Origin: Peribacillus cavernae
Lineage (GTDB): Bacteria > Bacillota > Bacilli > Bacillales > DSM-1321
Length of the DNA stretch: 64,000 nucleotides
Reading direction: 5' to 3'
NCBI RefSeq assembly: GCF_003989135.1
Contig: NZ_RYZZ01000005.1
Location: forward strand, 210,168 to 274,167
In this document: in pieces, positions 44,388 through 52,615 of the stretch
How the letters are laid out: each line of letters opens with the position of its first letter
How positions within the stretch are numbered: position 1 is the stretch's first letter
The notes under the pieces: generated by a model
Databases searched by the model: none
Told to the model about the DNA's origin: nothing
Seen by the model: only the letters and a program-made list of their open reading frames with translations
Translations under genes and position numbers: made by a program

Positions 44388-46647
44388 AAACTGTTTTATA
44401 TTGTAATCGAAAATTATTTGGTGTAATTCCAGTCGTATCTTTGAATACCCTTCCAAATGTACGTTCGGAATATCCAATAGCTTTTGCTATTTCTGAAATC
44501 GTGAGATTCGACTGTATCAAAAGTTCTTTTGATCTTTCAATCTTCATTTTTGTTATATACTGTATAAAACTTTCCCCTGAGACCTTTTTAAATAATTTGC
44601 TAAGATACGGACTGCTTAAATTAACCTCTTCAGCAACAGAGGTTAAAGTAAGATCCAATTCAATATGATCTTGAATATATCTTTTTACGTATTCAACGGT
44701 TTTAATTCCTTTATCCTCACTTAAATTTGAAACTTGTTCAAATAAGTAAGGAAATAATTCGTTATTAAACCATTTCTTTATTTGTTGTTGAGTGGCTAAG
44801 TAAAATATTTCTTTTACAGGCTTTTGGATTAGAAGTTCGGTTGGTGTGTCACCGAGTTCATCCATTGTTCGATAAAGGGATGTATATAGCATGTAATATG
44901 CATGATGTAATTGAGTGATTGAGGTGCATTTCTTCGCAATTTCTTCCACAAATTCATCAAAAAGGACTGAGCAAGTCGCTCGATTATTATTTTTAAGTTC
45001 TTTAAGAATTCTGTTTTCAATTACATATGGATACGAAAACAGTTTTGTTGATTCTAGTTGCTCAAAATCAATAATCTCCTGTCTTGGGTTAATGATACGA
45101 TAGTTTAAGGAAACGATTGCCTCTTGATAAGATTTTGCTAAGTCATCCCATGATTCATGCATTCGTCCAATGCCAAAGTATGAAACCATTTTAAGATAGG
45201 TTTGAAGAGAATGCTTAATATTTACGGACAATTGATTAGCTATTGACTGTAATTCCATTTCTACCAGGTTTTTATGAAGCTGCAAAATAATAATCGTTCT
45301 GGTATTGTCCATCGTTTGAACAAGAAACCCTTTTAAATTTTGGCTTACTAGAATTTCATTGATGATATTATCGATCGCAAAAAATAATAAATCATTATCA
45401 TTTTCTTTAAAAGCATCATTACATTCAAGATCTTGCATTTCCAAAACAAGCACCTGGATCTTACTTTGATAATCCAGATTAAATGCTTGAAGGGCAGCTG
45501 TATTTATTCCGCGATTTGAGTGATTAATATCCCTGCTTATTAGCTTTAATAAAAAGAAATTACGTAACCGGTACAGATTATTTTTTTTCCACATGTCCAA
45601 TGCAGTAACTTGTTGTACTAGCCGATTTCGATCCTGATTGATCAATTTCCATTCATCTTTTTGATACCCGTCCAATGATAGATTTGTCTGTTTAATATAC
45701 TGAGATATAGGTTTAGCTAACCTTCTTGTAAAAAAATAGGTGTAAATAAAACTCAATATAATTAAAGCTCCTGCAACTACTAAATATAATGAGGCAGCTT
45801 GATGATGGGTAAATAGGATCGAATTTGGAATCCGATAAACAGTAATAAGATCACTGGATAACGATTTTCCATAAAAAAATGTTTCTTTCCTGTTATCATC
45901 TTCAAAATAACCGTTTGAGACGGAAGATCTTGTAATTTTCTTATAGTTATGATCATCAAACAGGTAATTCCCTAATTTAGATTTATCGGAATGAGAAATG
46001 ATTTTTCCATCGGTATTTATAATAAAGATTTCACCAGATTCAGCGTATTCCTCTAATTCAAACGTACTTGACAACGCTCTTTCATAAATATGGACAGCCA
46101 GGTAAGCTTGTGGAAAATTAGTGATCACCGGAACGGGTTGATAGTAGGTTAAAACGTCAATGGTATTCTGTTGTTTACTATAGCCCCAGTCTGGCTTTCT
46201 TATGGCTTGAACATTCCGGTAAAGATCTAGTGTGTCACTCGACAACGATTTCTTGACTCCGTTTTCACTAGATATTAATAATTTTTGACTCGGTACATAC
46301 AAATCTACACTATAAGCATCTTTCAAGGATTTTTGAAGTTCCTTTAATTTATTGTGTATTTCATTTAATTGAGCTTGATCGTCTCTCAATTTCTTATTAT
46401 AAATCCCCTCATTTAACGAATCGTCAGAAACCACGTTTCTTGTTGACTTGCTTACATACTCCAACTCCGCATCGATTCTCTCTTTTACTTGTCTTATAGT
46501 AAGAAGGTTTGATTGAATAACCTGCTTATTCCCTTGGAAGATAAAATAAGATGACGAGAAACATAAATACAAGAGGATAGGAATTGTAACGCCAAGCAAT
46601 GCATAAATAAAGATTGATCTGCTATAGTTTTGCTTATGCCACATCAT
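44386..46647 (-). CDS. Membrane-bound AraC-family regulator with extracellular sensor
   Basis: A protein of about 753 residues. A first membrane helix (about 10-32) and a second (about 280-305) enclose a 240-residue extracytoplasmic region that looks like a Cache-type sensor (FIINTDGKIISHSDKSKLG). A HAMP-like joint, a long GGDEF-like-in-length but unrecognised middle part, and a C-terminal AraC double HTH (LTSVAEEVNLSSPYLSKLFK and ISEIAKAIGYSERTFGRVFK) follow. YesS/YtdP-type regulators share this plan and control transport operons. The ATG at 46647 follows GAGAGGAG; a TTG 18 bases upstream overlaps it. It probably activates the adjacent peptide-import operon. Confidence 0.88.
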   Translation of the reverse strand: MMWHKQNYSRSIFIYALLGVTIPILLYLCFSSSYFIFQGNKQVIQSNLLTIRQVKERIDAELEYVSKSTRNVVSDDSLNEGIYNKKLRDDQAQLNEIHNKLKELQKSLKDAYSVDLYVPSQKLLISSENGVKKSLSSDTLDLYRNVQAIRKPDWGYSKQQNTIDVLTYYQPVPVITNFPQAYLAVHIYERALSSTFELEEYAESGEIFIINTDGKIISHSDKSKLGNYLFDDHNYKKITRSSVSNGYFEDDNRKETFFYGKSLSSDLITVYRIPNSILFTHHQAASLYLVVAGALIILSFIYTYFFTRRLAKPISQYIKQTNLSLDGYQKDEWKLINQDRNRLVQQVTALDMWKKNNLYRLRNFFLLKLISRDINHSNRGINTAALQAFNLDYQSKIQVLVLEMQDLECNDAFKENDNDLLFFAIDNIINEILVSQNLKGFLVQTMDNTRTIIILQLHKNLVEMELQSIANQLSVNIKHSLQTYLKMVSYFGIGRMHESWDDLAKSYQEAIVSLNYRIINPRQEIIDFEQLESTKLFSYPYVIENRILKELKNNNRATCSVLFDEFVEEIAKKCTSITQLHHAYYMLYTSLYRTMDELGDTPTELLIQKPVKEIFYLATQQQIKKWFNNELFPYLFEQVSNLSEDKGIKTVEYVKRYIQDHIELDLTLTSVAEEVNLSSPYLSKLFKKVSGESFIQYITKMKIERSKELLIQSNLTISEIAKAIGYSERTFGRVFKDTTGITPNNFRLQYKTV

Positions 46648-46700
46648 CACAATCTCCTCTCTCAATATGACTTAGTAACCAATAGTGAGAATATTTAGGC

Positions 46701-46747
46701 ATTTATTGTTAAATTATATCATGTAAATTCATGATTTATTGTTAAAT
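46701..46747 (-). promoter_or_regulatory. AraC-type gene promoter with paired 14-base operators
   Basis: ATTTATTGTTAAAT occurs perfectly twice, at 46701-46714 and 46734-46747, 33 bases apart (three helical turns). On the minus strand an extended -10 TGATATAAT covers 46713-46721 and overlaps the nearer copy. Autoregulation is inferred. Confidence 0.6.
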
Positions 46748-46870
46748 CACCATTTTCCTTTTGACATAGGAAGGGGTCCACCCGTAATCAGGTTTCCTTC
46801 ATCCTTCCTCGTAGACGTTCTTAACCAGAAGCCAAACTCCCATCTAGTCCCTTGAAACAAATATAAATAA

Positions 46871-46898
46871 AAAAACTTCCCCGATAAGAAGAAGTTTT
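46871..46898 (-). terminator. Terminator of the S-box leader
   Basis: On the minus strand AAACTTC pairs with GAAGTTT around a loop containing TTCTTATCGGG, followed by a run of T. The loop's CTTATC can also pair with the GATAAG of the aptamer's closing stem, giving the expected antiterminator. Confidence 0.85.
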
Positions 46899-46912
46899 AC
46901 AGACGCTTTCTA

Positions 46913-47014
46913 ACCTTATCTTCCAGAATATGTTCTGCTGGATTTAGCACCTTCTAATATTATCAGCGGCTGCCGGGTATCATCAGGCCAGTCCCTCCAC
47001 CTCTCTCGATAAGA
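46913..47014 (-). ncRNA. S-box (SAM-I) riboswitch without an adjacent target gene
   Basis: The minus strand reads CTTATCGAGAGAGGTGGAGGGACTGGCC in pieces, then GATGATACCCGGCAGCC and GGTGCTAAATCCAGCAG, closing with GATAAG, the full set of SAM-I aptamer elements. It is followed by a terminator at 46871. The next gene in its direction is the AraC-type regulator, more than 200 bases on with its own promoter, so its original target may be lost. Confidence 0.92.
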
Positions 47015-47068
47015 CGAAAAAATATTTCATTAAAATTAATCCTACTACAATACTTGGTTCTTGACCGG

Positions 47069-48271
47069 CTAAAAAGTTGTAATTATCTGCTTTTCCGCCA
47101 CAAGCGTATAGGTTTTCGGAAGTCCAATATCATGCATTTTATGGTTCGGCTCCTCCTCTAAAGCCTTTATCACGAGGCCCGACTGCCCGACAATGGTTAT
47201 GACTTCCCCGATTGTCCATTTTCTTTGGACAGCCTTGGAAAGCTTTTGCTGTTCTTCCTCTGGCAGATGTTTTGAGAAAGCCACGGTCTGCGTTTCGATC
47301 GACGGGTCAAAATAATTGCCTGTCACCTTGTGCTTCTTGCCGGAGGACGTGATCAATTTTGTTGAAATAGGGTGGAACTCATGCAGAATGAATCTTCCGC
47401 CCGGTTTTAATAGCCCCTTAACCAAATGAAAAAGCGGCTGAAGGTCAATTAAATAGTGCAGTACGCCGAGCTCCATTAGAACGATGTCAAAATCCGCGTT
47501 CAAATGTTCTTTTGGCAGGGATAATACATCAGAAACGGCATACTCAATGGAAACATCGGCCTCAGCTGCCAGCTCCATGGCAAAAGCGGCATTTTCTTTT
47601 GAAAAATCCACGACCTTAACCTGTGCACCCAATAGGGCAAGGGCTGTTGCTTTTACCCCGTTGGATCCCATCAGATGGGCAACCTTTTTGCCAGAAACAT
47701 TATCTAAATATTTATAAAATGGGTACAGTCTCCACTTTGGATTTTGTTTAATCTTGGCCGCAATTTCTTCCGGTTTGCCATACCTATTAACCAGAGCTAG
47801 ATAGTTGTTCTGGTTCCAGGCTTGTTCATTTTGGCCGGTAAATTCATTTTGCTTCCTTGCCAAATAAGCATGGATTTCTCCGCTGTGTTCAGACATTCCG
47901 CTATCATACAGATATTTGTACAAAGATTGGCACCAGAGCTCTGCTTCTTCCACATATACCGAAATTCGATAGGGATCCGTTTTGACCGTTGTATTGAATA
48001 AGCAGTCTACCGTGATACGTATATCATCCATGTCAAAATAAAAATCGGCCCACTCGGGATTTCTCTTGATTTCAGAAGGTGAATAAGCAGAAAAAAGGTT
48101 GTATGTATGATTGAATAAATCCCATTGTACCGAAACCGCTATGTTAGAAAGATCATTTACCTCCACACCCTGTACAAAAAGCGCAGAAGTACCCGTAAAT
48201 TGATAAGAGATCCCTCCCTGTTCTAAGGAAGTTCCGACGGCCAGGAGGGTATTAAAATAATTTGTTTTCAT
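47069..48271 (-). CDS. Fusion of a degenerate nucleotidyltransferase-like domain and a SAM methyltransferase
   Basis: A protein of 400 residues. The first 115 or so residues look like a divergent MNT/nucleotidyltransferase-type fold (YQFTGTSALFVQGVEV) in which the usual acidic DxD seems missing (SNIAV instead). From about 205 a Rossmann class I methyltransferase follows, with HLMGSNGVKATALALLGAQVKVVDFS and LLKPGGRFILHEFHP. No substrate is known. The ATG at 48271 follows GGAGG; a TTG 12 bases earlier contains it. It lies downstream of liaR in the same direction, possibly in the same transcript. Confidence 0.75.
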   Translation of the reverse strand: MKTNYFNTLLAVGTSLEQGGISYQFTGTSALFVQGVEVNDLSNIAVSVQWDLFNHTYNLFSAYSPSEIKRNPEWADFYFDMDDIRITVDCLFNTTVKTDPYRISVYVEEAELWCQSLYKYLYDSGMSEHSGEIHAYLARKQNEFTGQNEQAWNQNNYLALVNRYGKPEEIAAKIKQNPKWRLYPFYKYLDNVSGKKVAHLMGSNGVKATALALLGAQVKVVDFSKENAAFAMELAAEADVSIEYAVSDVLSLPKEHLNADFDIVLMELGVLHYLIDLQPLFHLVKGLLKPGGRFILHEFHPISTKLITSSGKKHKVTGNYFDPSIETQTVAFSKHLPEEEQQKLSKAVQRKWTIGEVITIVGQSGLVIKALEEEPNHKMHDIGLPKTYTLVAEKQIITTF

Positions 48272-48341
48272 GAAATCCTCCAAAATACTGCATTTCTATG
48301 TAATGTCTCTACCTATTTTAACAAAGAAGAGAGGTACTATT

Positions 48342-48974
48342 CTAGTTCACCAGTGAATGCTTAAACGCATAAATCACTGCCTGTGTCCGATCCTGTACTT
48401 CCAGCTTGCTTAAAATATTGCTTACATGGACCTTAGCCGTCTTGAGGGCGATAAACAGCTCATCCGCTATTTCCTGATTAGTTTTTCCCTCAGTCATTAG
48501 AAGGAGGATTTCCATTTCCCGGTTTGTCAATTGCTCATGGGGAAATTGAATATTGCGGGAGCGCATCTTTGCCATCACTTTGCCGGTTACTTCAGGTTCT
48601 AGGACGGACTGCCCATGATATGTCGAACGTACAGCGTCTGCGATTTCACTTGCCTTTGACGTTTTCAACATATAGCTGGTCGCTCCGGCTTCGAGGGCAG
48701 GATAGACCTTTTCATCATCAAGAAAACTGGTCACAATGATGATTTTGGCTTCCGGCCATTCTTCAATAATCGCGCGGGTCGCTTCAATCCCGTCCACTTC
48801 CTTCATGACCAGATCCATTAAAATGATATCCGGGCGCAAACTTAAGGCAAGTTCTACTGCCTCCCCTCCATCATCCGCTTCCCCGATCACCTCAATATCA
48901 GGCAGTGAAGAAAGATAAGAGGAAACACCAATTCGAACCATTTCATGGTCATCAACAAACAATACTTTAATCAT
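48342..48974 (-). CDS. liaR: LiaR-like response regulator
   Basis: A 210-residue NarL-type regulator. The receiver has the phospho-acceptor Asp in DIILMDLVM near 53, and the LuxR-type HTH lies near 146-203 ([23 protein letters not shown]). With LiaS and LiaF it forms the cell-envelope stress system and activates liaIH. The ATG at 48974 is preceded by AGGAGG; an in-frame GTG lies directly before it. The order F-S-R matches Bacillus. Confidence 0.92.
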   Translation of the reverse strand: MIKVLFVDDHEMVRIGVSSYLSSLPDIEVIGEADDGGEAVELALSLRPDIILMDLVMKEVDGIEATRAIIEEWPEAKIIIVTSFLDDEKVYPALEAGATSYMLKTSKASEIADAVRSTYHGQSVLEPEVTGKVMAKMRSRNIQFPHEQLTNREMEILLLMTEGKTNQEIADELFIALKTAKVHVSNILSKLEVQDRTQAVIYAFKHSLVN

Positions 48975-50010
48975 CACTTAGACCTCCTGCCGGCAATGGG
49001 ACTTTCACTTCGAGCCTTGTCCCTTTATTGGGGACACTGACAATCTTCATTGTCCCGCCTATTTCAACAGCTCTTTCATGCATATTTTGCAAGCCGTACG
49101 AGCCTGTTTTTGCTTCATTCACATTAAAGCCGAGACCATCATCCACTATGCGCAAAATAATTAAGCCATCCCTGCCAATCAAGAGAACCTCCAGCGCGTT
49201 TGCTTTTGCATGCCGCAGTGTATTAGATACGGATTCTTGAAGAATGCGGAACAGATGATCTTCTACCCCTCGCTCTAACGGAATCGGTTCGACCTTCCAT
49301 GAAATATCCATGGGAACCTTCTGTGATAATTCCTCCAACAATTCTTGAATTCCTTCCTGAAGGGACTTATCATGCAACGGAACCGGGCGCAGATGCAAAA
49401 GCAAAGCCCGCATTTCAAGCTGTGATTGATGGATCATTCCCTCAACCATTTTTAATTGTTTTGTTTCTGCGTTCTCTGTAGCCGGCCTCGATTCGGTTAT
49501 CGCTGACATGAGCATCGATGCGGCAAATAGCTGTTGGCTGACCGAATCATGGAGTTCGCGGGCGAGGCGATTGCGCTCCTGCGAGACTATTTCCCGGACA
49601 ATTTTTTCTCGATCGGCGACTTTCTCACTTGCCATCCTTTGTGACATTTTCGCCTGTTCGGACACATGCTTGTGAACATTTTCAATCCTCGCTGAAATCG
49701 TCGACAATTCCTGGACAGAATAGGTGCTTTGCCCAGATGGAGCGTTGCCCTGTTCAAGCTGATATAAAGCATCTTCTACTCCCTGAAGCCTCCTCCTCCA
49801 CGACAGGCCTGAGCTTATTCCCAAAATAAGCCCGATAAATAAGCTAAAGCCGGGCAAAAAAAGAATAAAGGGCAAACCCATGACTTCTTTTTTCCACAAC
49901 AGGCTCCAATCTTGCAAGGGAAACATAAAGAAAACAATCCCCGCCAGAAATACGGAGAATAAGAATGCAACAATAATTCCAGTTACAATTTGGCGGGCCA
50001 TGATACTCAT
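48967..50010 (-). CDS. liaS: LiaS-like sensor histidine kinase
   Basis: A 347-residue kinase with two membrane helices (about 8-31 and 44-68), a short extracytoplasmic loop typical of intramembrane-sensing kinases, the HisKA_3 phosphorylation site in [10 protein letters not shown] near 156, and an HATPase domain with VDDGLGFN near 293. It senses envelope stress through LiaF. The ATG overlaps the liaF stop (ATGA) and the end overlaps the liaR start. Confidence 0.92.
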   Translation of the reverse strand: MSIMARQIVTGIIVAFLFSVFLAGIVFFMFPLQDWSLLWKKEVMGLPFILFLPGFSLFIGLILGISSGLSWRRRLQGVEDALYQLEQGNAPSGQSTYSVQELSTISARIENVHKHVSEQAKMSQRMASEKVADREKIVREIVSQERNRLARELHDSVSQQLFAASMLMSAITESRPATENAETKQLKMVEGMIHQSQLEMRALLLHLRPVPLHDKSLQEGIQELLEELSQKVPMDISWKVEPIPLERGVEDHLFRILQESVSNTLRHAKANALEVLLIGRDGLIILRIVDDGLGFNVNEAKTGSYGLQNMHERAVEIGGTMKIVSVPNKGTRLEVKVPLPAGGLSDD

Positions 50011-50750
50011 ATACGCTTCACCTCTATATCTCCCGTTAGAACAGAGGTGATGATTTTCATTTTCTGGGCGGCATGTTGGTAATCTTCAGTCTGGTAGGAA
50101 AGGATCTGATTGAATACCCTCGTCTCCTGATGTTGAAAAATGGCTGCCTTTCCGGCCACCACTGAATGATGGATGCTTATTTCTATATCATAAGGGACAA
50201 AAATCTGGATATTCCCTATCAAATTTCTAATCGAAATGACCGCTTCCCCTTTTGGAAGAATCGTGTTGCTTAGATCAATAATTGTATCGCCGATGCCCCC
50301 CTGAATGTTTATATCATTCCACTCATACATGTGCTCAGGTGTTTTTTGACGGCCAAACCATTTATTTTGAAGTAAAAAACCCGTTTTGAGTATAGGCTCT
50401 TTTTCCGAGCTCCCATGCAGGCTTCCTGGCTCAACTAATAATGGTATTATGACTTCGGGATTTTTTTTTGATTGGTAAAAAACAAGAATGAGATGTACAA
50501 GAATGGCTAAAAGAAAAAACTTAAAGATCATCATGTTCACAACAGTTATAACTGTCCCAATCAGTCCGATCCAAAACATGATTTTCCCCCGTTTCCGGGG
50601 ATATAATTTCCGTCCAAAATACGTTAATCCAATTGTAATCGCTAGGGAGAATAATAAACCCCCATTAAAAAATGAGATTTCCAGAAAAAGCAGGATGATT
50701 CCAATCAATAAAATCCAGCCAATATAGTCGGTTTTCATATGTTTGAACAT
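50007..50750 (-). CDS. liaF: LiaF-like membrane inhibitor of LiaRS
   Basis: A 247-residue protein with about four N-terminal membrane helices in the first 95 residues and a C-terminal YvqF-type domain (GGIGDTIIDLSNTILPKGEAVISIRNLIGN) near 150-180. It keeps LiaS inactive without stress. The ATG follows GGGAGG. It is separated from liaH by a terminator and a structured repeat, so liaFSR probably has its own promoter or depends on read-through. Confidence 0.9.
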   Translation of the reverse strand: MFKHMKTDYIGWILLIGIILLFLEISFFNGGLLFSLAITIGLTYFGRKLYPRKRGKIMFWIGLIGTVITVVNMMIFKFFLLAILVHLILVFYQSKKNPEVIIPLLVEPGSLHGSSEKEPILKTGFLLQNKWFGRQKTPEHMYEWNDINIQGGIGDTIIDLSNTILPKGEAVISIRNLIGNIQIFVPYDIEISIHHSVVAGKAAIFQHQETRVFNQILSYQTEDYQHAAQKMKIITSVLTGDIEVKRI

Positions 50751-50782
50751 GGGGTACCTCCCTTCATTAACTGGACCTATAA

Positions 50783-50968
50783 GAAAAGCGTAAGCGCCTT
50801 TAATAATGAACGTCGACTAAGAACCGCCACGTCCTGTGGCGAACGTCGACGTCAGCGCATCCATGCGCAAGTCCGACAAGCATAAGACAGATCCCGAAAG
50901 AAGGCGCTTTTTGCCTTCTGTAGGGAGCTGGCTTATGACCTCGAGGGGCTAGGCGCTGGAGCTAGACA
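50783..50968. repeat. Dispersed structured intergenic repeat, copy 2
   Basis: The element lies between liaF and liaH. CATAAG (50881-50886) pairs with CTTATG (50932-50937); inside, AGAAGGC (50899-50905) pairs with GCCTTCT (50913-50919). A further hairpin CGCCACGTCCTGTGGCG lies near 50825-50841. The ends carry AGCGCC and GGCGCT in inverted form. It shares blocks with 1-163, but the inner stem differs in sequence and keeps its pairing. No open frame is supported. Confidence 0.8.
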
Positions 50969-51001
50969 CCTGTACACATTGAGAAAGTTGTAGTTATCTT
51001 T

Positions 51002-51029
51002 AAAAAAGGCGCAGAAATCTACGCCTTTT
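51002..51029 (-). terminator. Terminator after liaH
   Basis: On the minus strand AAAAGGCG (from 51029) pairs with CGCCTTTT (to 51004), followed by TT. It separates liaIH from liaFSR. Confidence 0.8.
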
Positions 51030-51047
51030 AAGAATACCATGACTCCG

Positions 51048-51695
51048 TTACGAAACTGAATGGGTTTCGTTATTTTTCACTTCTTTTTCAAGCTGGGCGA
51101 TTCGTGCATCAATCGTATTGCGGTGATAGGAAGAGGTAACCAGGTGCTCCAGCTGGTCGAGATAAGATTCCATTTCTTCGAATCTTGCCATTGGTTGGTT
51201 TGAATAGGTTGTTGATTCTAACACCTGGTTCATGCGGTGATGTGCTCGCGCCATGTTTTCACGGCCCATTAATTCCAAACGTTTAAGGTTCATATCCTTT
51301 AGCTTATGTTTCATTTCTTCATATTTGCGCTCGAGCTCATCAAGCTGCTTTACTGCCTTTTGGAGTGCCTCCTTTACCTTTAGGGAACGTTCCTCGTATT
51401 GAACGCTTTCCTGAACCGCAAATTCCTGCAATTCTGATTCATCTGCTTGTGCTGCAATTTCCGCCTGATGCCGCCGCTTTTCGGCAAGATCTCTGGCATG
51501 CCTATATTCCCTCGTAAACTCTTCTTTTAAGAGGAACTGGCGTTCAACCAGTTTACGCACCTTCTCCGTTTCCTGCTCACACTGTCGCAGATATTGATTC
51601 AACAATGCAATCGGATTTTTTTGCTCTTTCTGGTCCAGCATTTCGTGAAAATCAGCTGTAATGGTATTTTTAAGTCTTGTAAATAAGTTGCTCAT
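51048..51695 (-). CDS. liaH: LiaH-like PspA/IM30 family protein
   Basis: A 215-residue PspA-family coiled-coil protein that assembles into large oligomers and protects the membrane under stress. Nearly the whole length is predicted helical, with FTRLKNTITADFHEMLD at the amphipathic start and a long charged coiled coil (about 60-150). The ATG at 51695 follows GAGGAG; the frame extends upstream into liaI without another such site. It is co-transcribed with the small membrane protein LiaI. Confidence 0.9.
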   Translation of the reverse strand: MSNLFTRLKNTITADFHEMLDQKEQKNPIALLNQYLRQCEQETEKVRKLVERQFLLKEEFTREYRHARDLAEKRRHQAEIAAQADESELQEFAVQESVQYEERSLKVKEALQKAVKQLDELERKYEEMKHKLKDMNLKRLELMGRENMARAHHRMNQVLESTTYSNQPMARFEEMESYLDQLEHLVTSSYHRNTIDARIAQLEKEVKNNETHSVS

Positions 51696-51712
51696 GATTA
51701 TTCGCTCCTCTT

Positions 51713-52060
51713 TTATGATCTTTCTAAATCTGCCCATTGCCTTTCAAAACTAACAAAGGGATCTGCTTCTTCTTTCATGACCGTTTTTTTGGACTCAGTC
51801 CACTTTTTGTAAACAAGGTACAAAACATACGCCGCTGCTACTCCAACAATGGACGGTATATTTGAAACCGATGCAGCAAGTGCTGCCAGGCCGATGAGAC
51901 CCCAGACAATTTTCCTCGATGTAGATTCTGTTTTCATAAATTGCTTGAATACAAAGTAAAGAATCACAAGACTGATGGCCAAGCCGATCATCGGACCGAC
52001 ATTCACTAGTAGTACACATGCCGCGATTCCCCCTGCTAGTAGTAAGCCGAATTTCTTCAT
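51713..52060 (-). CDS. liaI: LiaI-like small membrane protein
   Basis: A 115-residue protein with three or four hydrophobic segments (about 4-22, 24-40, 50-66, 70-84) and a charged cytoplasmic tail. It sits directly before liaH, as liaI does in Bacillus, and probably anchors LiaH at the membrane. Identification rests mainly on position, length and topology. The ATG follows AAGGAGG. The LiaR-responsive promoter should lie at 52061-52160, but I could not fix its operator. Confidence 0.8.
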   Translation of the reverse strand: MKKFGLLLAGGIAACVLLVNVGPMIGLAISLVILYFVFKQFMKTESTSRKIVWGLIGLAALAASVSNIPSIVGVAAAYVLYLVYKKWTESKKTVMKEEADPFVSFERQWADLERS

Positions 52061-52170
52061 TTTGACGTTCCTCCTTTCATATTTCCAGCTTATCTATTTT
52101 TCGCTTTTTCCATCATGTACCAGAGCTATATTTTTAGGTAAGACTTGAGGCTTAGAGGGTTTGGACAAAG

Positions 52171-52195
52171 AAAAAAACCCGAATCGCTCCGAGTT
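52171..52195 (-). terminator. Probable terminator after the phosphotransferase pseudogene
   Basis: On the minus strand ACTCGGA (from 52194) pairs with TTCGGGT (to 52177) with two G-U pairs and is followed by a run of T. Confidence 0.6.
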
Positions 52196-52204
52196 CTGCT
52201 TTTA

Positions 52205-52593
52205 TTATTCAGTTTTGAACGCCAACCGCAAACTAGCTCTAGCTGCATCCACCAATGCCGCATCCTGCTTATCAATACCGTAAACAAGCAAGACTATGGA
52301 CGAGTATATCGATTTAAACAATGCAATTGACTTTGTCTCATCATCGACGTTCCCATAATGTTCAAAGAAAATTCCCCGACCTTTTACCGGCAAAAAGCTA
52401 TAGATTAACGATAGATCAATAGCCGGGTGGCCGATATGGAACACTACAGATCGTTCAGCTTAAAAACAGTATTATCAAAGCCTTCTCCCAGTTCTATAAG
52501 GCTCTCTATTTTCAGCTATGGACACTGGGTCAAGATTAACTCTCCCGCATGATCCTTTGTTACAAGGTATTCAGCATCCCATGGCTTGTTCAT
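52205..52593 (-). pseudogene. Aminoglycoside-phosphotransferase family gene with internal deletion and stop
   Basis: The N-terminal part begins MNKPWDAEYLVTKDH (ATG at 52593 after GAGGT) and continues past an in-frame TAG into LKIESLIELGEGFDNTVFKLND, the APH nucleotide-loop start. There the frame meets a TAG and jumps to a C-terminal part, HIGHPAIDLSLIYSFLP and onward, that normally lies 150 or more residues later. The catalytic HGD and DWG segments are gone. About 390 bases remain where 850-900 are expected, so a deletion near 52447 removed the middle. Confidence 0.85.
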
Positions 52594-52615
52594 TGCAGCG
52601 ACCTCACTGCGGTAT

